63,757 bases of DNA from Gillisia sp. UBA3175 (GCA_002364325.1 DEXV01000003.1:533314-597070); one strand, 5' to 3'; counted from the stretch's first letter, positions 26,093 to 35,322 are shown. Numbers and translations are program-made. The notes: generated from the sequence alone by a model not told the origin.

Positions 26093-27115
26093 CAAACTTT
26101 TTGTACGAATCGGGGTACGCATAGCTTCCAATAATACATAAAATTGCACTCCAAATAGGAGGGATGCAATTACAAGATGTAAGGGCTGTGATAGAAAAGG
26201 AAAGTTGAAATTATACATCGCAATTCCGGTTAATATCTCAACTCCTATAAACGCAAGAACCCAATTAATTTTGTTGAAGCCTAAATTCAGTTTCTTATTT
26301 TGCCACCATAACGCCAAATTAACTAACAGCACTAAAATTGAAAAAGAACGGTGAATATAAAATAGGATAGAAGGAGTTGCCAACCATTCTCCCGGAACAT
26401 TTTCTCCTAATAGTTTTATTTGTTCATCCACAAATTGTCTCACTTGTGTCCCCATTACTATTTGAATAAGGGTAAATATTACAGCAGAGACCATCAATGT
26501 CCTAAAGCTTTTCAGACTATTCTTTAATACTGAAGTTTTAGCAGTTAAACTGAGTAGATAAAGTAAAAGCGCCACTATAACCAAAGCCATGATCATATGT
26601 ATAGTGATCTTGGCAGGTGAAAGCACAGAATAAACTACAGTTGCTCCAAGCCAGCCTTGGAAACCCATTAAAAATACAGAAAGCCATGAAAGAAAGGTGA
26701 TCCTCTTATTTTCTCTCCAGTATTTTAATGATAATAAGGCCATGATCAAAACTGCAAGCCCAGCCAATGCTCCTAATAATCTGTTTATATATTCTATCCA
26801 GGTATGCCATGGATTAAATATGGCATAATCATGTTTTGTGTAAAGTTCCCAATTCTGTGAATTATAAGAATTACCAGTAGTAAAATCTTTAGCAGCAGTC
26901 ATTAGTCGCTCATCTACTATAATTACCTCACCTTGCTTATAATCTCTAGAACTTTGAAACTGTAGCTCAGAGATCTCAGTTGGAGGAATATAATATCCGA
27001 AGCATTTGGGCCAGTCAGGACAGCCCATTCCAGAGCCTGTCATTCTCACTACTGCACCTGCAATGATCACTAAATACACGAGTATTATCGAGATTTTTAA
27101 AAATTTTCTATACAC
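26090..27115 (-). CDS. ctaA: Heme A synthase (COX15/CtaA family)
   Basis: A 341-residue, eight-helix inner-membrane enzyme that oxidises the heme O methyl group to the formyl of heme A for aa3-type cytochrome oxidase. The first helix ends with the hallmark VRMTGSGMGCPDWPKCFG, with two cysteines. Four heme-ligand His lie in helices: HTWIEYINRLLGAL, ITIHMIMALVI, YIHRSFSILVLL and QPLHLVIASLL. A long first periplasmic loop (about 40-95) is typical of the Bacteroidota form. It lies 21 bases downstream of the CCA-type nucleotidyltransferase gene on the same strand and is likely read with it. No heme O synthase gene is present here. Confidence 0.93.
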   Translation of the reverse strand: MYRKFLKISIILVYLVIIAGAVVRMTGSGMGCPDWPKCFGYYIPPTEISELQFQSSRDYKQGEVIIVDERLMTAAKDFTTGNSYNSQNWELYTKHDYAIFNPWHTWIEYINRLLGALAGLAVLIMALLSLKYWRENKRITFLSWLSVFLMGFQGWLGATVVYSVLSPAKITIHMIMALVIVALLLYLLSLTAKTSVLKNSLKSFRTLMVSAVIFTLIQIVMGTQVRQFVDEQIKLLGENVPGEWLATPSILFYIHRSFSILVLLVNLALWWQNKKLNLGFNKINWVLAFIGVEILTGIAMYNFNFPFLSQPLHLVIASLLFGVQFYVLLEAMRTPIRTKSL

Positions 27116-27136
27116 GCTTGCTTCTTTAAGAGTTAA

Positions 27137-28570
27137 TTATTCCACATTGGCTTTTAATCCAAGTTTCTTTCCCTTTTTAATCATGTAGGCTTTTGCCGAT
27201 TCATATTCATTTGGGATCTCTCCCTCTAAAATAGCCTCTTTTATAGCCTCTTTAATGATTCCGATCTCTCTTGAAGGTTTTAAATTAAAAAATTCCATGA
27301 TCTCTTCCCCAGAAACCGGAGGCTGGAAATTGCGGATATGGTCTTTCTCTTCTACTTCCTTGATTTTTTCTCGAACCTTTTTAAAGTTATTATGATATTT
27401 TTTAAATCGTTTCGGATTTTTTGTTGTGATATCTGCTTCGCAAAGCGTCATTAAATTCTCTATATCATCTCCGGCATCAAAAACCAATCTGCGCACAGCC
27501 GAATCTGTTACATTTTTATCTGATATCACAATTGGGCGAGAACTCATTAACACAAGTTTCTGCACTAATTTCATCTTCTCATTAAGAGGCATTTTTAGTT
27601 GTTTAAATAGCTTGTAAACCATTTTAGAACCAACAAATTCATGCCCATGAAAGGTCCATCCTATCTTTTTATGGAATTTTTTTGTTGGTGCTTTTCCAAT
27701 GTCATGTAATAAAGCAGCCCAACGCAGCCATAGATCGTCTGTATTTTTAGCTATATTATCTACAACTTCTAAAGTGTGCCAGAAGTTATCTTTATGTTTT
27801 TGTCCTTCTATTTCTTCAATTCCTTCCAAAGCGGTTAACTGTGGAAGTATTAATTCTAAAAGACCTGTTTTATGTAATAAAGCGAATCCTACTGAAGGTT
27901 TTTCTGAAAGTAAGATCTTATTTAACTCATCTACAATTCGTTCCTTGGAAATGATCTGTATCCTATCTTTATTCTTAAAAATCGCCTTTAAAGATTTGGG
28001 TTCTATTTTAAAATGAAGCTGCGATGCAAATCTTATGGCTCGAAGCATTCGCAATGGATCATCAGAATAGGTGATATCCGGATCTAGCGGAGTTTTAATA
28101 AGTTTTTTATCTAGATGTTCGATTCCATTAAAGGGATCTACAAGCTCTCCAAAATTAGTACTTCCAAGATTTAACGCTAAAGCATTAATAGAGAAATCCC
28201 TTCTTTTTTGATCGTCCTCTAAACTCCCATTTTCAACCACCGGATTTCTGCTATCTTCAGTATAACTCTCCTTTCTGGCTCCAACAAATTCAATTTCCAG
28301 ATCAAATGCGCGTAACATTGCAGTACCATAAGTTTTAAATATCTGTACTTTCGGGTTATGTGGAAGTAGTTTAGAAACTTCCTCTGCAAGTTCAATTCCA
28401 CTGCCAATAGCTACAATATCTATATCTTTAGGTTCTCCTCGCTCTAATAGATAATCTCTAACAAATCCGCCTATTACATAACTTTCCAACCTTAAATTCT
28501 CTGCAGCTTGAGAGATGATCTTAAAAATTGGATGTTTTAAAGCAGAAGTGTAGTTGTTAATTTTGGGCAT
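27137..28570 (-). CDS. cca: CCA-adding tRNA nucleotidyltransferase / polymerase with HD domain
   Basis: A 477-residue class II nucleotidyltransferase. It shows VIGGFVRDYLLERG and the catalytic D-x-D in PKDIDIVAIG, the second strand with EFVGARKESY, the RRDFSINALALN motif, the ADDPLRMLRAIRFA-type motif (here SDDPLRMLRAIRFA) and the BdR helix. An HD phosphohydrolase domain follows (FWHTLEVVDNI, WAALLHDIGKAPTK). The enzyme adds or repairs the 3-prime CCA of tRNAs; the HD part may remove 2-prime,3-prime cyclic phosphates. A poly(A) polymerase role cannot be excluded from sequence. It is four bases downstream of the threonylcarbamoyl-AMP synthase gene, in a tRNA-maturation unit. Confidence 0.92.
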   Translation of the reverse strand: MPKINNYTSALKHPIFKIISQAAENLRLESYVIGGFVRDYLLERGEPKDIDIVAIGSGIELAEEVSKLLPHNPKVQIFKTYGTAMLRAFDLEIEFVGARKESYTEDSRNPVVENGSLEDDQKRRDFSINALALNLGSTNFGELVDPFNGIEHLDKKLIKTPLDPDITYSDDPLRMLRAIRFASQLHFKIEPKSLKAIFKNKDRIQIISKERIVDELNKILLSEKPSVGFALLHKTGLLELILPQLTALEGIEEIEGQKHKDNFWHTLEVVDNIAKNTDDLWLRWAALLHDIGKAPTKKFHKKIGWTFHGHEFVGSKMVYKLFKQLKMPLNEKMKLVQKLVLMSSRPIVISDKNVTDSAVRRLVFDAGDDIENLMTLCEADITTKNPKRFKKYHNNFKKVREKIKEVEEKDHIRNFQPPVSGEEIMEFFNLKPSREIGIIKEAIKEAILEGEIPNEYESAKAYMIKKGKKLGLKANVE

Positions 28571-28573
28571 ATT

Positions 28574-29146
28574 TTATTGTCGTATCACCTTAACACTTCC
28601 ATCTTTTCCTAATTTAATTAGAGAGGAAGGTTGGTCTGAAATTTTTGAATGCTGCAAATTTACTACATAGTCTACTCCTTTTAAAATTTCCGGGCTTATT
28701 TGAGCGAAAGATTTTGGAGTAGGTTCTCCACTTAGGTTTGCAGATGTAGAAACCAATGCTCTTCTAAATTTATAGATAAGTGGTTCACAAAATTTATCCT
28801 TTACTACGCGAATAGCTAAGGTTTCGTCCTTTGCAATTAGGTTATTAGCAACTTTTATAGGATCGTCGTAAATAATGGTGGTAGGCTTCACAGCATAATC
28901 TATTAAATCATAAGCTATACTGGGGATGGAATTTACATACTGCTCTAACATTTTAACCGAATTCACCAAACAGATCATCGCCTTGCTTTCTTCGCGTTTT
29001 TTTAATTTGTAAACCTTGGCAACTGCTTCAGGATTAGTAGCGTCACAGCCTATTCCCCATACAGTATCTGTTGGATATAAGATAATTCCTCCTTTTTTTA
29101 GAACTTCAATCGTGTTCTCTATTTCTTGTTTAATATTATCGTCCAT
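28574..29146 (-). CDS. tsaC: L-threonylcarbamoyladenylate synthase (TsaC/Sua5/YciO family)
   Basis: A 190-residue YrdC-fold enzyme. It makes threonylcarbamoyl-AMP from threonine, bicarbonate and ATP for the t6A37 modification of ANN-decoding tRNAs. Characteristic stretches are YPTDTVWGIGCDATN, KLKKREESKAMICLV (ATP and substrate site) and VSTSANLSGEPTPKSF. There is no C-terminal Sua5 domain, so it is the short TsaC form; the related YciO group is an alternative, though the KxR...SxN residues fit TsaC. It overlaps the stop of the glycosyltransferase gene by 11 bases and lies four bases before the CCA-enzyme gene. Confidence 0.88.
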   Translation of the reverse strand: MDDNIKQEIENTIEVLKKGGIILYPTDTVWGIGCDATNPEAVAKVYKLKKREESKAMICLVNSVKMLEQYVNSIPSIAYDLIDYAVKPTTIIYDDPIKVANNLIAKDETLAIRVVKDKFCEPLIYKFRRALVSTSANLSGEPTPKSFAQISPEILKGVDYVVNLQHSKISDQPSSLIKLGKDGSVKVIRQ

Positions 29147-30245
29147 GGAGCACTGTTTTATATTGATTTAATGTTTTTTGAGCCATTATTTCGGTGGTGT
29201 ATTTTTCTAATACCAGTTTATAGGAAAACGCTGTAAATTGATTGCTTTTTTCAGGGTCATTTAAAAGTTCAGTAATAAAATTAGCCAGAGTTCTATAATC
29301 ACCTGCATCAGCTAAAAATCCATTGTTGTTATGTTCTATAATTTCTGAAATTCCTCCCACATTAGTACTAATCACGGGGATCTTTTTCAGAAAAGATTCA
29401 TAGATAAATTGTGGAATTCCCTCACTTTTGGAAGTCATTAAAGATATATTGAACTGCGGAATTAAAGCAGCTGCATTTGAAATCTTTCCTATAAAACTTA
29501 TATGATCTTCTAATGCTAGGTCTTTTATCTTTTTTAAATAAGCAGCTGTTCTATTAGTAAATGCGCCTATCTGGACAAAATGAATATCTTCTTTTTGCTG
29601 AATATTTATAACTTCATTCGCAGTGAGAATAAAGGTTTCAAGATCCTTGGGCCAATTATGATTAGCAATATTGCCTATTAATTTGATGTTCTCCTTCAGT
29701 TTAAGTTTCGATCTTAACTGAAGCGGAGAATTATTCTCCTCACAATGTACATTGGTGCCATGATAGATACAAGCTAACTTTTCGGGCCTCAAAACCATTT
29801 CTGCTGTCATCTTTTTGGTAGCTTCAGAAACGCAAAGGATCTTCTTTATCTTTTCGTAATTGTATTTATAAAGTGTTTGTTTACGAGGACGTATAGGAAA
29901 GGTGGTTTTCTTGCTAAATATAAAAGGAGGTAAATTAGATAAATGATCTCCCATGATACATAGTGTAAGTGCAGTGCTATCATGAATATGTACAAGATCT
30001 ATTTTCTTGGATCTACAAATCTCAATCACTTTCAAAGAAAAACGCGGATCCATTTTAAAAGCCAATTTCACTGCAATATGTGGGAGTTCAGCATGTTTCA
30101 ATTTTTTTTGAAATAAGCCTCCTTTTGCACAAATAATGGTGTGAGCAGTATCTGGAGATTTTGTGCTAAGTTCCCTGCAAAGATTCTCGATATGATTCTC
30201 TCCACCACCCCAACTTTTCACTGCTGAAACATGTAGGATATTCAT
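29136..30245 (-). CDS. Glycosyltransferase family 4 (GT-B), copy 1
   Basis: A 369-residue cytosolic GT-B enzyme. The N-terminal acceptor half begins ILHVSAVKSWGGGENHIENL. The donor-binding half has GNIANHNWPKDLETFI, HFVQIGAF and the EGIPQFIYESFLKKIPVISTNVGGISEII signature with the conserved Glu pair that contacts the nucleotide sugar. It is clearly paralogous to the divergent neighbour at 30478 (similar length, shared GNIANH, STKVG/STNVGG and closing GR/NKN region). It likely adds a sugar to a surface glycan or LPS core. Donor and acceptor are unknown. It heads a minus-strand unit with tsaC and cca, which may be incidental. Confidence 0.9.
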   Translation of the reverse strand: MNILHVSAVKSWGGGENHIENLCRELSTKSPDTAHTIICAKGGLFQKKLKHAELPHIAVKLAFKMDPRFSLKVIEICRSKKIDLVHIHDSTALTLCIMGDHLSNLPPFIFSKKTTFPIRPRKQTLYKYNYEKIKKILCVSEATKKMTAEMVLRPEKLACIYHGTNVHCEENNSPLQLRSKLKLKENIKLIGNIANHNWPKDLETFILTANEVINIQQKEDIHFVQIGAFTNRTAAYLKKIKDLALEDHISFIGKISNAAALIPQFNISLMTSKSEGIPQFIYESFLKKIPVISTNVGGISEIIEHNNNGFLADAGDYRTLANFITELLNDPEKSNQFTAFSYKLVLEKYTTEIMAQKTLNQYKTVLHGR

Positions 30246-30449
30246 AAATGAAGGCTTATAAATTGCAAGATGAATTTCATTTAAATGTGAACTTCAGAAA
30301 TCTGTTTTTCCATTGAAATTATGGCACTTCAAAATTACATATTTTTATTTCATAAAAGAATTTGGTAGTACTTCACTTTATAAGTACTTCGCAGGTATTA
30401 GTAAATTAATGTTTTAGGTAATTCTCAAAAGGTTTCTTTATACTTATTT

Positions 30450-30457
30450 TATCTTTG
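30450..30457 (+). promoter_or_regulatory. -7 box of the plus-strand glycan genes
   Basis: TATCTTTG is a perfect -7 box, 20 bases before the ATG at 30478. No convincing -33 element is visible. The rest of the 232-base divergent gap holds no gene. Confidence 0.55.
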
Positions 30458-30477
30458 TGTTAAATTGAAAATAGAAT

Positions 30478-31608
30478 ATGACGGTATTACATGTTTCTGG
30501 TGCTCAAGTTTGGGGAGGAAATGAGCAACAGCTTACTTATTTAATAAACGATTTAGATCGTCTGGGTGTAACTCAAAAAATATTTTGTTTTTCTGAAACT
30601 CCGCTTTTTAATGCTGTTAGGGAGTTGCCGATTGAAACACTATCTAGTAAACCTTTAAGTCCTTATTCTGCTGAATATCGATCTTTTTTTGCGAACGTGG
30701 TTAAGAAACATGCTATAGATATTATTCATTTGCATACAAGTGATTCTGTGACAGGATATGTGGTTACAGATCTTATTAAAAATTTGAAAACTCCTACGCT
30801 GTTTGCAAGGAAAGGCATCAGAAATAAAACAAGCTTTTTAAGTAAACAAAAATATAATTATAAGAATATTCACGGGATACTTTGTATTTCTGAATATGTT
30901 AAAAAACATTTTGGGGCTATCCTTTCAGAAAAAAATAAAAAGAAGTTGGTTACGGTCTATAATGGTGTAAAAGTGGAAGATATTCCAAAAAATGCCGCCT
31001 TTAAACTTAGAGATAAATTAAATTTATCTGCTGAAACTTTCTTAATAGGCAATATAGCAAATCACACCAACGCAAAAGATCTACCAACTTTGGTAAAGGT
31101 TGTAGATCATCTAGTTAACGAACTAAAAGTGACTGATTTTCATTTGATACAGATTGGGGATTTTAGTAAAAACACAGATAATTTAAAAGAGTTAGTAAGA
31201 GAAAAGAATTTAGATTCCTATATTACATTTATGGGTTTTGTTGAAAATGCTTCATCTTTTTTATCGCAATTCAATGTGTTTCTAATGACTTCTGAGCGAG
31301 AAGGTGGACCTTCATCTATTGTGGAAGCTTTATATCATAAAACTCCTGTAATTTCGACTAAAGTGGGAGTGGTGGATGAAGTAATTGAAGATGGTGTAAA
31401 TGGTTTTACAGCCGATGTGAGAGATTATGTGCAATTAGCAAAAAAAATAGCGAGATTTAAAAGTATGCCAGAATTAAGTAAACAATTTAGTGATCTATCT
31501 TATGAGATTTTCTTAAAAAAATTCACTGCAGACCAATTAGGTAAGAATACGTTGGCAGTTTATCAAAAGTTAGTTCGGGAAAATGCTATTTCTAAAAACA
31601 AGAATTAA
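30478..31608 (+). CDS. Glycosyltransferase family 4 (GT-B), copy 2
   Basis: A 376-residue GT-B glycosyltransferase, head-to-head with its paralogue at 29136. The N-terminus VLHVSGAQVWGGNEQQLTYL matches that of the neighbour; the donor domain has GNIANHTNAKDLPTLV, HLIQIGDF and REGGPSSIVEALYHKTPVISTKVGVVDEVI, containing the conserved E-x7-E. It is the first gene of a three-gene plus-strand unit with the GT2 and kinase-like genes; its TAA shares one base with the next ATG. The role is in surface glycan assembly by context. Confidence 0.9.
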   Translation: MTVLHVSGAQVWGGNEQQLTYLINDLDRLGVTQKIFCFSETPLFNAVRELPIETLSSKPLSPYSAEYRSFFANVVKKHAIDIIHLHTSDSVTGYVVTDLIKNLKTPTLFARKGIRNKTSFLSKQKYNYKNIHGILCISEYVKKHFGAILSEKNKKKLVTVYNGVKVEDIPKNAAFKLRDKLNLSAETFLIGNIANHTNAKDLPTLVKVVDHLVNELKVTDFHLIQIGDFSKNTDNLKELVREKNLDSYITFMGFVENASSFLSQFNVFLMTSEREGGPSSIVEALYHKTPVISTKVGVVDEVIEDGVNGFTADVRDYVQLAKKIARFKSMPELSKQFSDLSYEIFLKKFTADQLGKNTLAVYQKLVRENAISKNKN

Positions 31609-32393
31609 TGAAAACAGCCTTATTGATCTCTACTTACAACTGGCCGGAAGCCTTAGACCTTGTTTTAAAAAGCGCCTTGAATCAATCTCAATTTCCAGAT
31701 GAAATTCTAATTGCAGATGATGGTTCGAAAGAAGCTACAAAAGCATTAATTAATAACTACCAAGAAAAATCTACGATACCTATAAAACATATTTGGCAGG
31801 AAGATAAGGGATTTAGAAGGTCAGCAATTTTAAATAAAGCCATAGCTTCATCAGATTGCGATTATGTTATTCAAATAGATGGCGATTGTATTATACATAA
31901 GGATTTTGTAAAAGACCATATAAGTATTTCGGAAGAAGGAATGTTTTTATTTGGATCTCGTGTGAACATAAAAAAAAATGCACTTTCCGATATTTTTAAA
32001 AATGATAGATTTCAATTTTCTTTTTTTTCAGGAGATATTGGAAAACGAACTAGAAATTTGAGAATTCCGTTGCTTAGAGATCGCTATAAGGCAAGTCCAC
32101 TGTTCTCTTCAAAAGTAAGAGGTTGTAATATTTCTTATTGGAGAAAGGATTTTTTAGCAGTTAACGGATATAATGAGGAAATGGAAGGTTGGGGAAGAGA
32201 GGATTCAGAATTTATTCTACGGGTATTAAATAAAGGTGTTCTGGGTAAAAGGTTGCGTTATGGTGGGATTGTTTATCACCTTTATCATCCAGAATCTTCG
32301 AAATCTAATCTAATAGACAACGAGAAAATTCAGCAAAAAACTAACCAAGAGAAACTTGTGTGGTGTGAAAATGGTGTAACCAAATACCTTTAA
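31608..32393 (+). CDS. Glycosyltransferase family 2 with C-terminal GWG-ED motif
   Basis: A 261-residue GT-A enzyme. The N-terminus has TALLISTYNWPEALDLVL and ILIADDGSK; the metal-binding D-x-D is in IDGDCIIHKDF. The C-terminal half carries GWGREDSEFILRVLNKG, the motif of galactosyltransferase-like C domains (Glyco_transf_7C) that holds the catalytic acid. This pattern is common in chondroitin-synthase-like and LPS-core GT2 enzymes of Bacteroidota. The gene lies inside a tightly packed unit, one base overlapping the gene before and two bases ahead of the kinase-like gene, which supports a role in the same glycan. Confidence 0.9.
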   Translation: MKTALLISTYNWPEALDLVLKSALNQSQFPDEILIADDGSKEATKALINNYQEKSTIPIKHIWQEDKGFRRSAILNKAIASSDCDYVIQIDGDCIIHKDFVKDHISISEEGMFLFGSRVNIKKNALSDIFKNDRFQFSFFSGDIGKRTRNLRIPLLRDRYKASPLFSSKVRGCNISYWRKDFLAVNGYNEEMEGWGREDSEFILRVLNKGVLGKRLRYGGIVYHLYHPESSKSNLIDNEKIQQKTNQEKLVWCENGVTKYL

Positions 32394-32395
32394 TA

Positions 32396-33154
32396 ATGAA
32401 GATCCATTTTTCTGAAAAACATAAAATTCATCAAAAAGAAATTGCTAATTTAATAGCCTCTTTTGATGATTCTGGTGAAGCTATTACTCCTGGAATTCGC
32501 AATCTGATAAAGAAGTTTGACCTTGCAGGGCAAAAAATAAACATCAAATCTTTTAAGGTTCCTAATTTCGTGAATCAGATTGCCTATAAGTTTTTCAGAA
32601 AATCTAAAGCCGAACGCTCTTTCGAGTATGCACAGCATTTAATAGCTAATGAAATTGGTACGCCTTATCCCATCGCATACGCTACAAATAATTCTTCCTT
32701 GCTTTTTAAAGATAGTTACTATGTGAGTGAACATTTGGATTATGATCTAACGTACCGAGAATTAGTGACTAACACTGATTATCCAGATCATGAAAAAATC
32801 TTAAGAGACTTTACTAGATTCACCTTTTCCTTACATGAAAAGGATATCGAATTTTTAGACCATTCTCCCGGAAATACTTTAATCCAGTTGAATAATGGAA
32901 ATTACCTTTTTTACCTGGTAGATCTAAACAGAATGAATTTTAGGAAGTTGAGTTTTGAAGACCGAATGAGAAATTTTTCGCGATTAACTCCTAAAAAAAG
33001 CATGGTGAAAATCATGGCGAATGAATATGCTAAATTAACTGATGAAGACGAGAAAATTGTTTTTGAAGATATGTGGGAGTTCACCAAACAATTCCAACAC
33101 AAATTTAAGCGAAAAAAAGAGTTAAAGAAGAAACTTAAATTCTGGAAAGACTAA
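32396..33154 (+). CDS. LPS core / Kdo kinase-like protein
   Basis: A 252-residue member of the Kdo/WaaP-like kinase group, an atypical protein-kinase fold. The ATP-site lysine is probably in INIKSFKVPN (Lys51 or Lys54), a hinge lies near YYVSEHLDYD, the catalytic loop is LDHSPGNTL (Asp155, Asn160) and the metal-binding Asp is in YLVDLNRM (Asp176). It likely phosphorylates an inner-core sugar of LPS, given the position after two glycosyltransferase genes. The C-terminus is very basic (KRKKELKKKLKFWKD), which may hold it at the membrane. Its stop overlaps that of the convergent gene by four bases. Confidence 0.85.
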   Translation: MKIHFSEKHKIHQKEIANLIASFDDSGEAITPGIRNLIKKFDLAGQKINIKSFKVPNFVNQIAYKFFRKSKAERSFEYAQHLIANEIGTPYPIAYATNNSSLLFKDSYYVSEHLDYDLTYRELVTNTDYPDHEKILRDFTRFTFSLHEKDIEFLDHSPGNTLIQLNNGNYLFYLVDLNRMNFRKLSFEDRMRNFSRLTPKKSMVKIMANEYAKLTDEDEKIVFEDMWEFTKQFQHKFKRKKELKKKLKFWKD

Positions 33155-34221
33155 AAGTTCTCTGTTCTTTTTGAACTTTTAAAAGTTTTTAAGGTGAAAT
33201 AATTCAATTGCTTTCTAACTTTATATTTTCTAATTAAATTAAGAGGTTTCTTTTTTAGATAAGATCTATCGCTATTTAAAAAATTTATACAAGCATTAAT
33301 CACACGTTTGCTTGAATTTCCATCGTTGTAAGGATGTGTTATGTCTATGTAATTCTGAATGGCTGCCATTACAAACTCGGGTTTTTCCAAAGACCTGGTT
33401 ATAGCTTCTTCAATCTGTGAAACTTCCTTAATATTTATAAAGTGATCTCCTGGTTTATTATTATTAAAGGTAACTACAGGTTTTTTCTGAAGAATAAATT
33501 CAGTAATAGCTGAAGTGGTATCAGAGAACATGACATCTGCCAATTTAAAAAGCGGAATTATATCTGTAGTATCATAATAGGTAAGATTTTCATTCTGCAT
33601 CGCCTTAAATCGATCTATTCGTTCTTGAGCCAATTTTGGATGAAGCACCACTTTAAATTTCCATTTGCCTAGAAGCGATAATCGTGAAATTTCTTCCACT
33701 ACCATATCGTTATAAGTTAGGCTGTATTTTGGAGAAAAAGTAGAGGAGATAAGTATCACTGGTTTTTCTGTAGTGTTGGTTTTAATCGGGAATAATGGAT
33801 CTACTTTAGACCAACCGGTTTCAATCACATCAAAATGCTTATGTTTTTTTTGAAGCTGTTTAAATGGAATAGTGGTAGAAGGACCTTGCGTACAATAAAG
33901 ATCAAAAAAGCCCCGAATTCTAAAATGCCCTTTTTTGAAGCTATGTTTATTGGCTAGAAAACCATGAAATATCTGGACCTTAATCCCAGGGATAAAGTCG
34001 GCAAGGCTATCGGTAATTGTTAATACGATATCTGGATGGTAGTTAATTACCTCCTCAATAGTATTTAAAAGCTCCCCCTGTTTTGGAAAATATGCTTTGG
34101 TATACTCTTGATCTGAAAACCATTTAACTTCATAGCCTTGAGCCAGAATTTCTTTTTGAATTGGTTCTCCAATAGGCAAGGCGTAGGTATGACTTATATA
34201 TATTAAGAATTTATAATTCAT
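33151..34221 (-). CDS. CDP-glycerol glycerophosphotransferase-like protein
   Basis: A 356-residue protein with the GT-B-like fold of TagF/TagB enzymes. Visible landmarks are QIFHGFLANKHSFKKG with the conserved His and an ETGWSKVDPLF segment. The C-terminal VMFSDTTSAITEFILQKKPVVTF carries the family S-D-x-S/T and E residues. Relatives move glycerol phosphate (or ribitol phosphate) from CDP-glycerol to a glycan in the cytosol, or are divergent glycosyltransferases of surface polymers. In a Gram-negative LPS block this suggests phospho-alditol decoration, which is inference. It overlaps the GT9 gene by four bases, and the two form an operon downstream of dapD. Confidence 0.82.
   Translation of the reverse strand: MNYKFLIYISHTYALPIGEPIQKEILAQGYEVKWFSDQEYTKAYFPKQGELLNTIEEVINYHPDIVLTITDSLADFIPGIKVQIFHGFLANKHSFKKGHFRIRGFFDLYCTQGPSTTIPFKQLQKKHKHFDVIETGWSKVDPLFPIKTNTTEKPVILISSTFSPKYSLTYNDMVVEEISRLSLLGKWKFKVVLHPKLAQERIDRFKAMQNENLTYYDTTDIIPLFKLADVMFSDTTSAITEFILQKKPVVTFNNNKPGDHFINIKEVSQIEEAITRSLEKPEFVMAAIQNYIDITHPYNDGNSSKRVINACINFLNSDRSYLKKKPLNLIRKYKVRKQLNYFTLKTFKSSKRTENF
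33153..33180. terminator. Weak hairpin between convergent genes
   Basis: AAAAGTTC (33153-33160) pairs with GAACTTTT (33173-33180), with a 12-base loop. It sits just past the plus-strand stop and within the start of the 3-prime end of the convergent minus-strand gene. A second overlapping pairing, ACTTTTAAAAGTTTT, follows. The stem is weak, so its function is uncertain. Confidence 0.35.
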
Positions 34222-35279
34222 GAGCGCAGGTTAAAAATAAATTTTTGCAGTTTCTCCTCAAAATAAGACGGCTCAAAAGTGCTGTATAAGTCGGGGGAAT
34301 TATTATGGATCTCTTTATTGGTTTGAAATATAAATAGTTTTGGGAGATAATCGTTGAGATGCACCGAAACATTAGTGGTTCCATTTTCATACATATTCCA
34401 ATTCTCCTTTGGAACACCTGGAGAAAATATGGAAAAGGTTGGTACATTCAGTGCTTTTGCCATGTTAATTGCTCCTCCTTCATTTCCTATAAGTGCATCA
34501 CAATAATAGGTAAGTGCCAGAAACTCTCTAAGATCTTTACCGAAGAGATCAAAAAAGATAGCTTTTTGAGTTCTCGGTTTACATAAATTATACACTTTTA
34601 ATGCTTCGTCTTTTTGAGACGGAATGTAATTAAAGATAAGTTGCGCTTGTGTGTCTTCAACAATTTTATCTAGTAGCTGGGCTTGATATTCTTCTGGATA
34701 TGTTTTTGAAGCAGAACTTCCTAAAACAGCAATCATTAGAATTAACTTATCTTTCTTAATCCCAGCATTGGCTAATTGCTCTTGTGCTTTTATTTTTTCT
34801 TCTCTAGCTAGATAGATCTTAGGTTTAACATCAGCAGGAAGCTGCTTCATAATTGGAGTTAACAATCTTAACCTCTTTTCTATTGCAGGACCTGCATTGG
34901 TCTTAGCAATTATAGATTTTTCAAAGCAATGGGTATAAAAAGAATGTGTGTACCATTTATTATAAGAAATACGAACAGGGGCACCGGAAAATTTGGTTAT
35001 AATGGCAGTGCCAAATTTAGAGTAAACATCTATAACTACATCATACTTTTCGCGCTTAATCTTCTTAAGAAACGAATTGAACTTTAAAGGATGTTTTAGA
35101 TCGTCCTTGAAAAGGATCACTTTATTTATAAATGGATTTTGTTTGATCACAGGCAAGGTGTGAGCGTAGATCAAATAATGTAATTGAGAACTTGGATATT
35201 CTTTTCTAAGTGCTTCAAATAAGATAGAAGAGGTTAATACGTCTCCTATCATTTTTTGCTGAATCACTAATATTTTCAT
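34218..35279 (-). CDS. Glycosyltransferase family 9 (heptosyltransferase-like)
   Basis: A 353-residue GT-B enzyme of the ADP-heptose:LPS transferase group. The N-terminus has IGDVLTSSILFEALRKEYP and the strand LHYLIYAHTLPVIKQNP; the C-terminal donor site is ALIGNEGGAINMAKALNVPTFSIFSPG, the GxEGG-type motif of GT9. Such enzymes add heptose (or related sugars) to the inner core of LPS. The actual sugar is unproven. The gene is 43 bases downstream of dapD and overlaps the CDP-glycerol transferase-like gene by four bases, so it links to surface glycan assembly. Confidence 0.88.
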   Translation of the reverse strand: MKILVIQQKMIGDVLTSSILFEALRKEYPSSQLHYLIYAHTLPVIKQNPFINKVILFKDDLKHPLKFNSFLKKIKREKYDVVIDVYSKFGTAIITKFSGAPVRISYNKWYTHSFYTHCFEKSIIAKTNAGPAIEKRLRLLTPIMKQLPADVKPKIYLAREEKIKAQEQLANAGIKKDKLILMIAVLGSSASKTYPEEYQAQLLDKIVEDTQAQLIFNYIPSQKDEALKVYNLCKPRTQKAIFFDLFGKDLREFLALTYYCDALIGNEGGAINMAKALNVPTFSIFSPGVPKENWNMYENGTTNVSVHLNDYLPKLFIFQTNKEIHNNSPDLYSTFEPSYFEEKLQKFIFNLRS

Positions 35280-35322
35280 TTTATCTACTTTACTTTATTC
35301 AATACTAATTAAAGCCAAAAAA

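Noticed and set aside
29136..35279. Horizontally acquired polysaccharide island
   Set aside because: Base use and gene spacing look like the flanking DNA, and no integrase, IS or tRNA insertion site is visible; I have no composition computation to argue otherwise.
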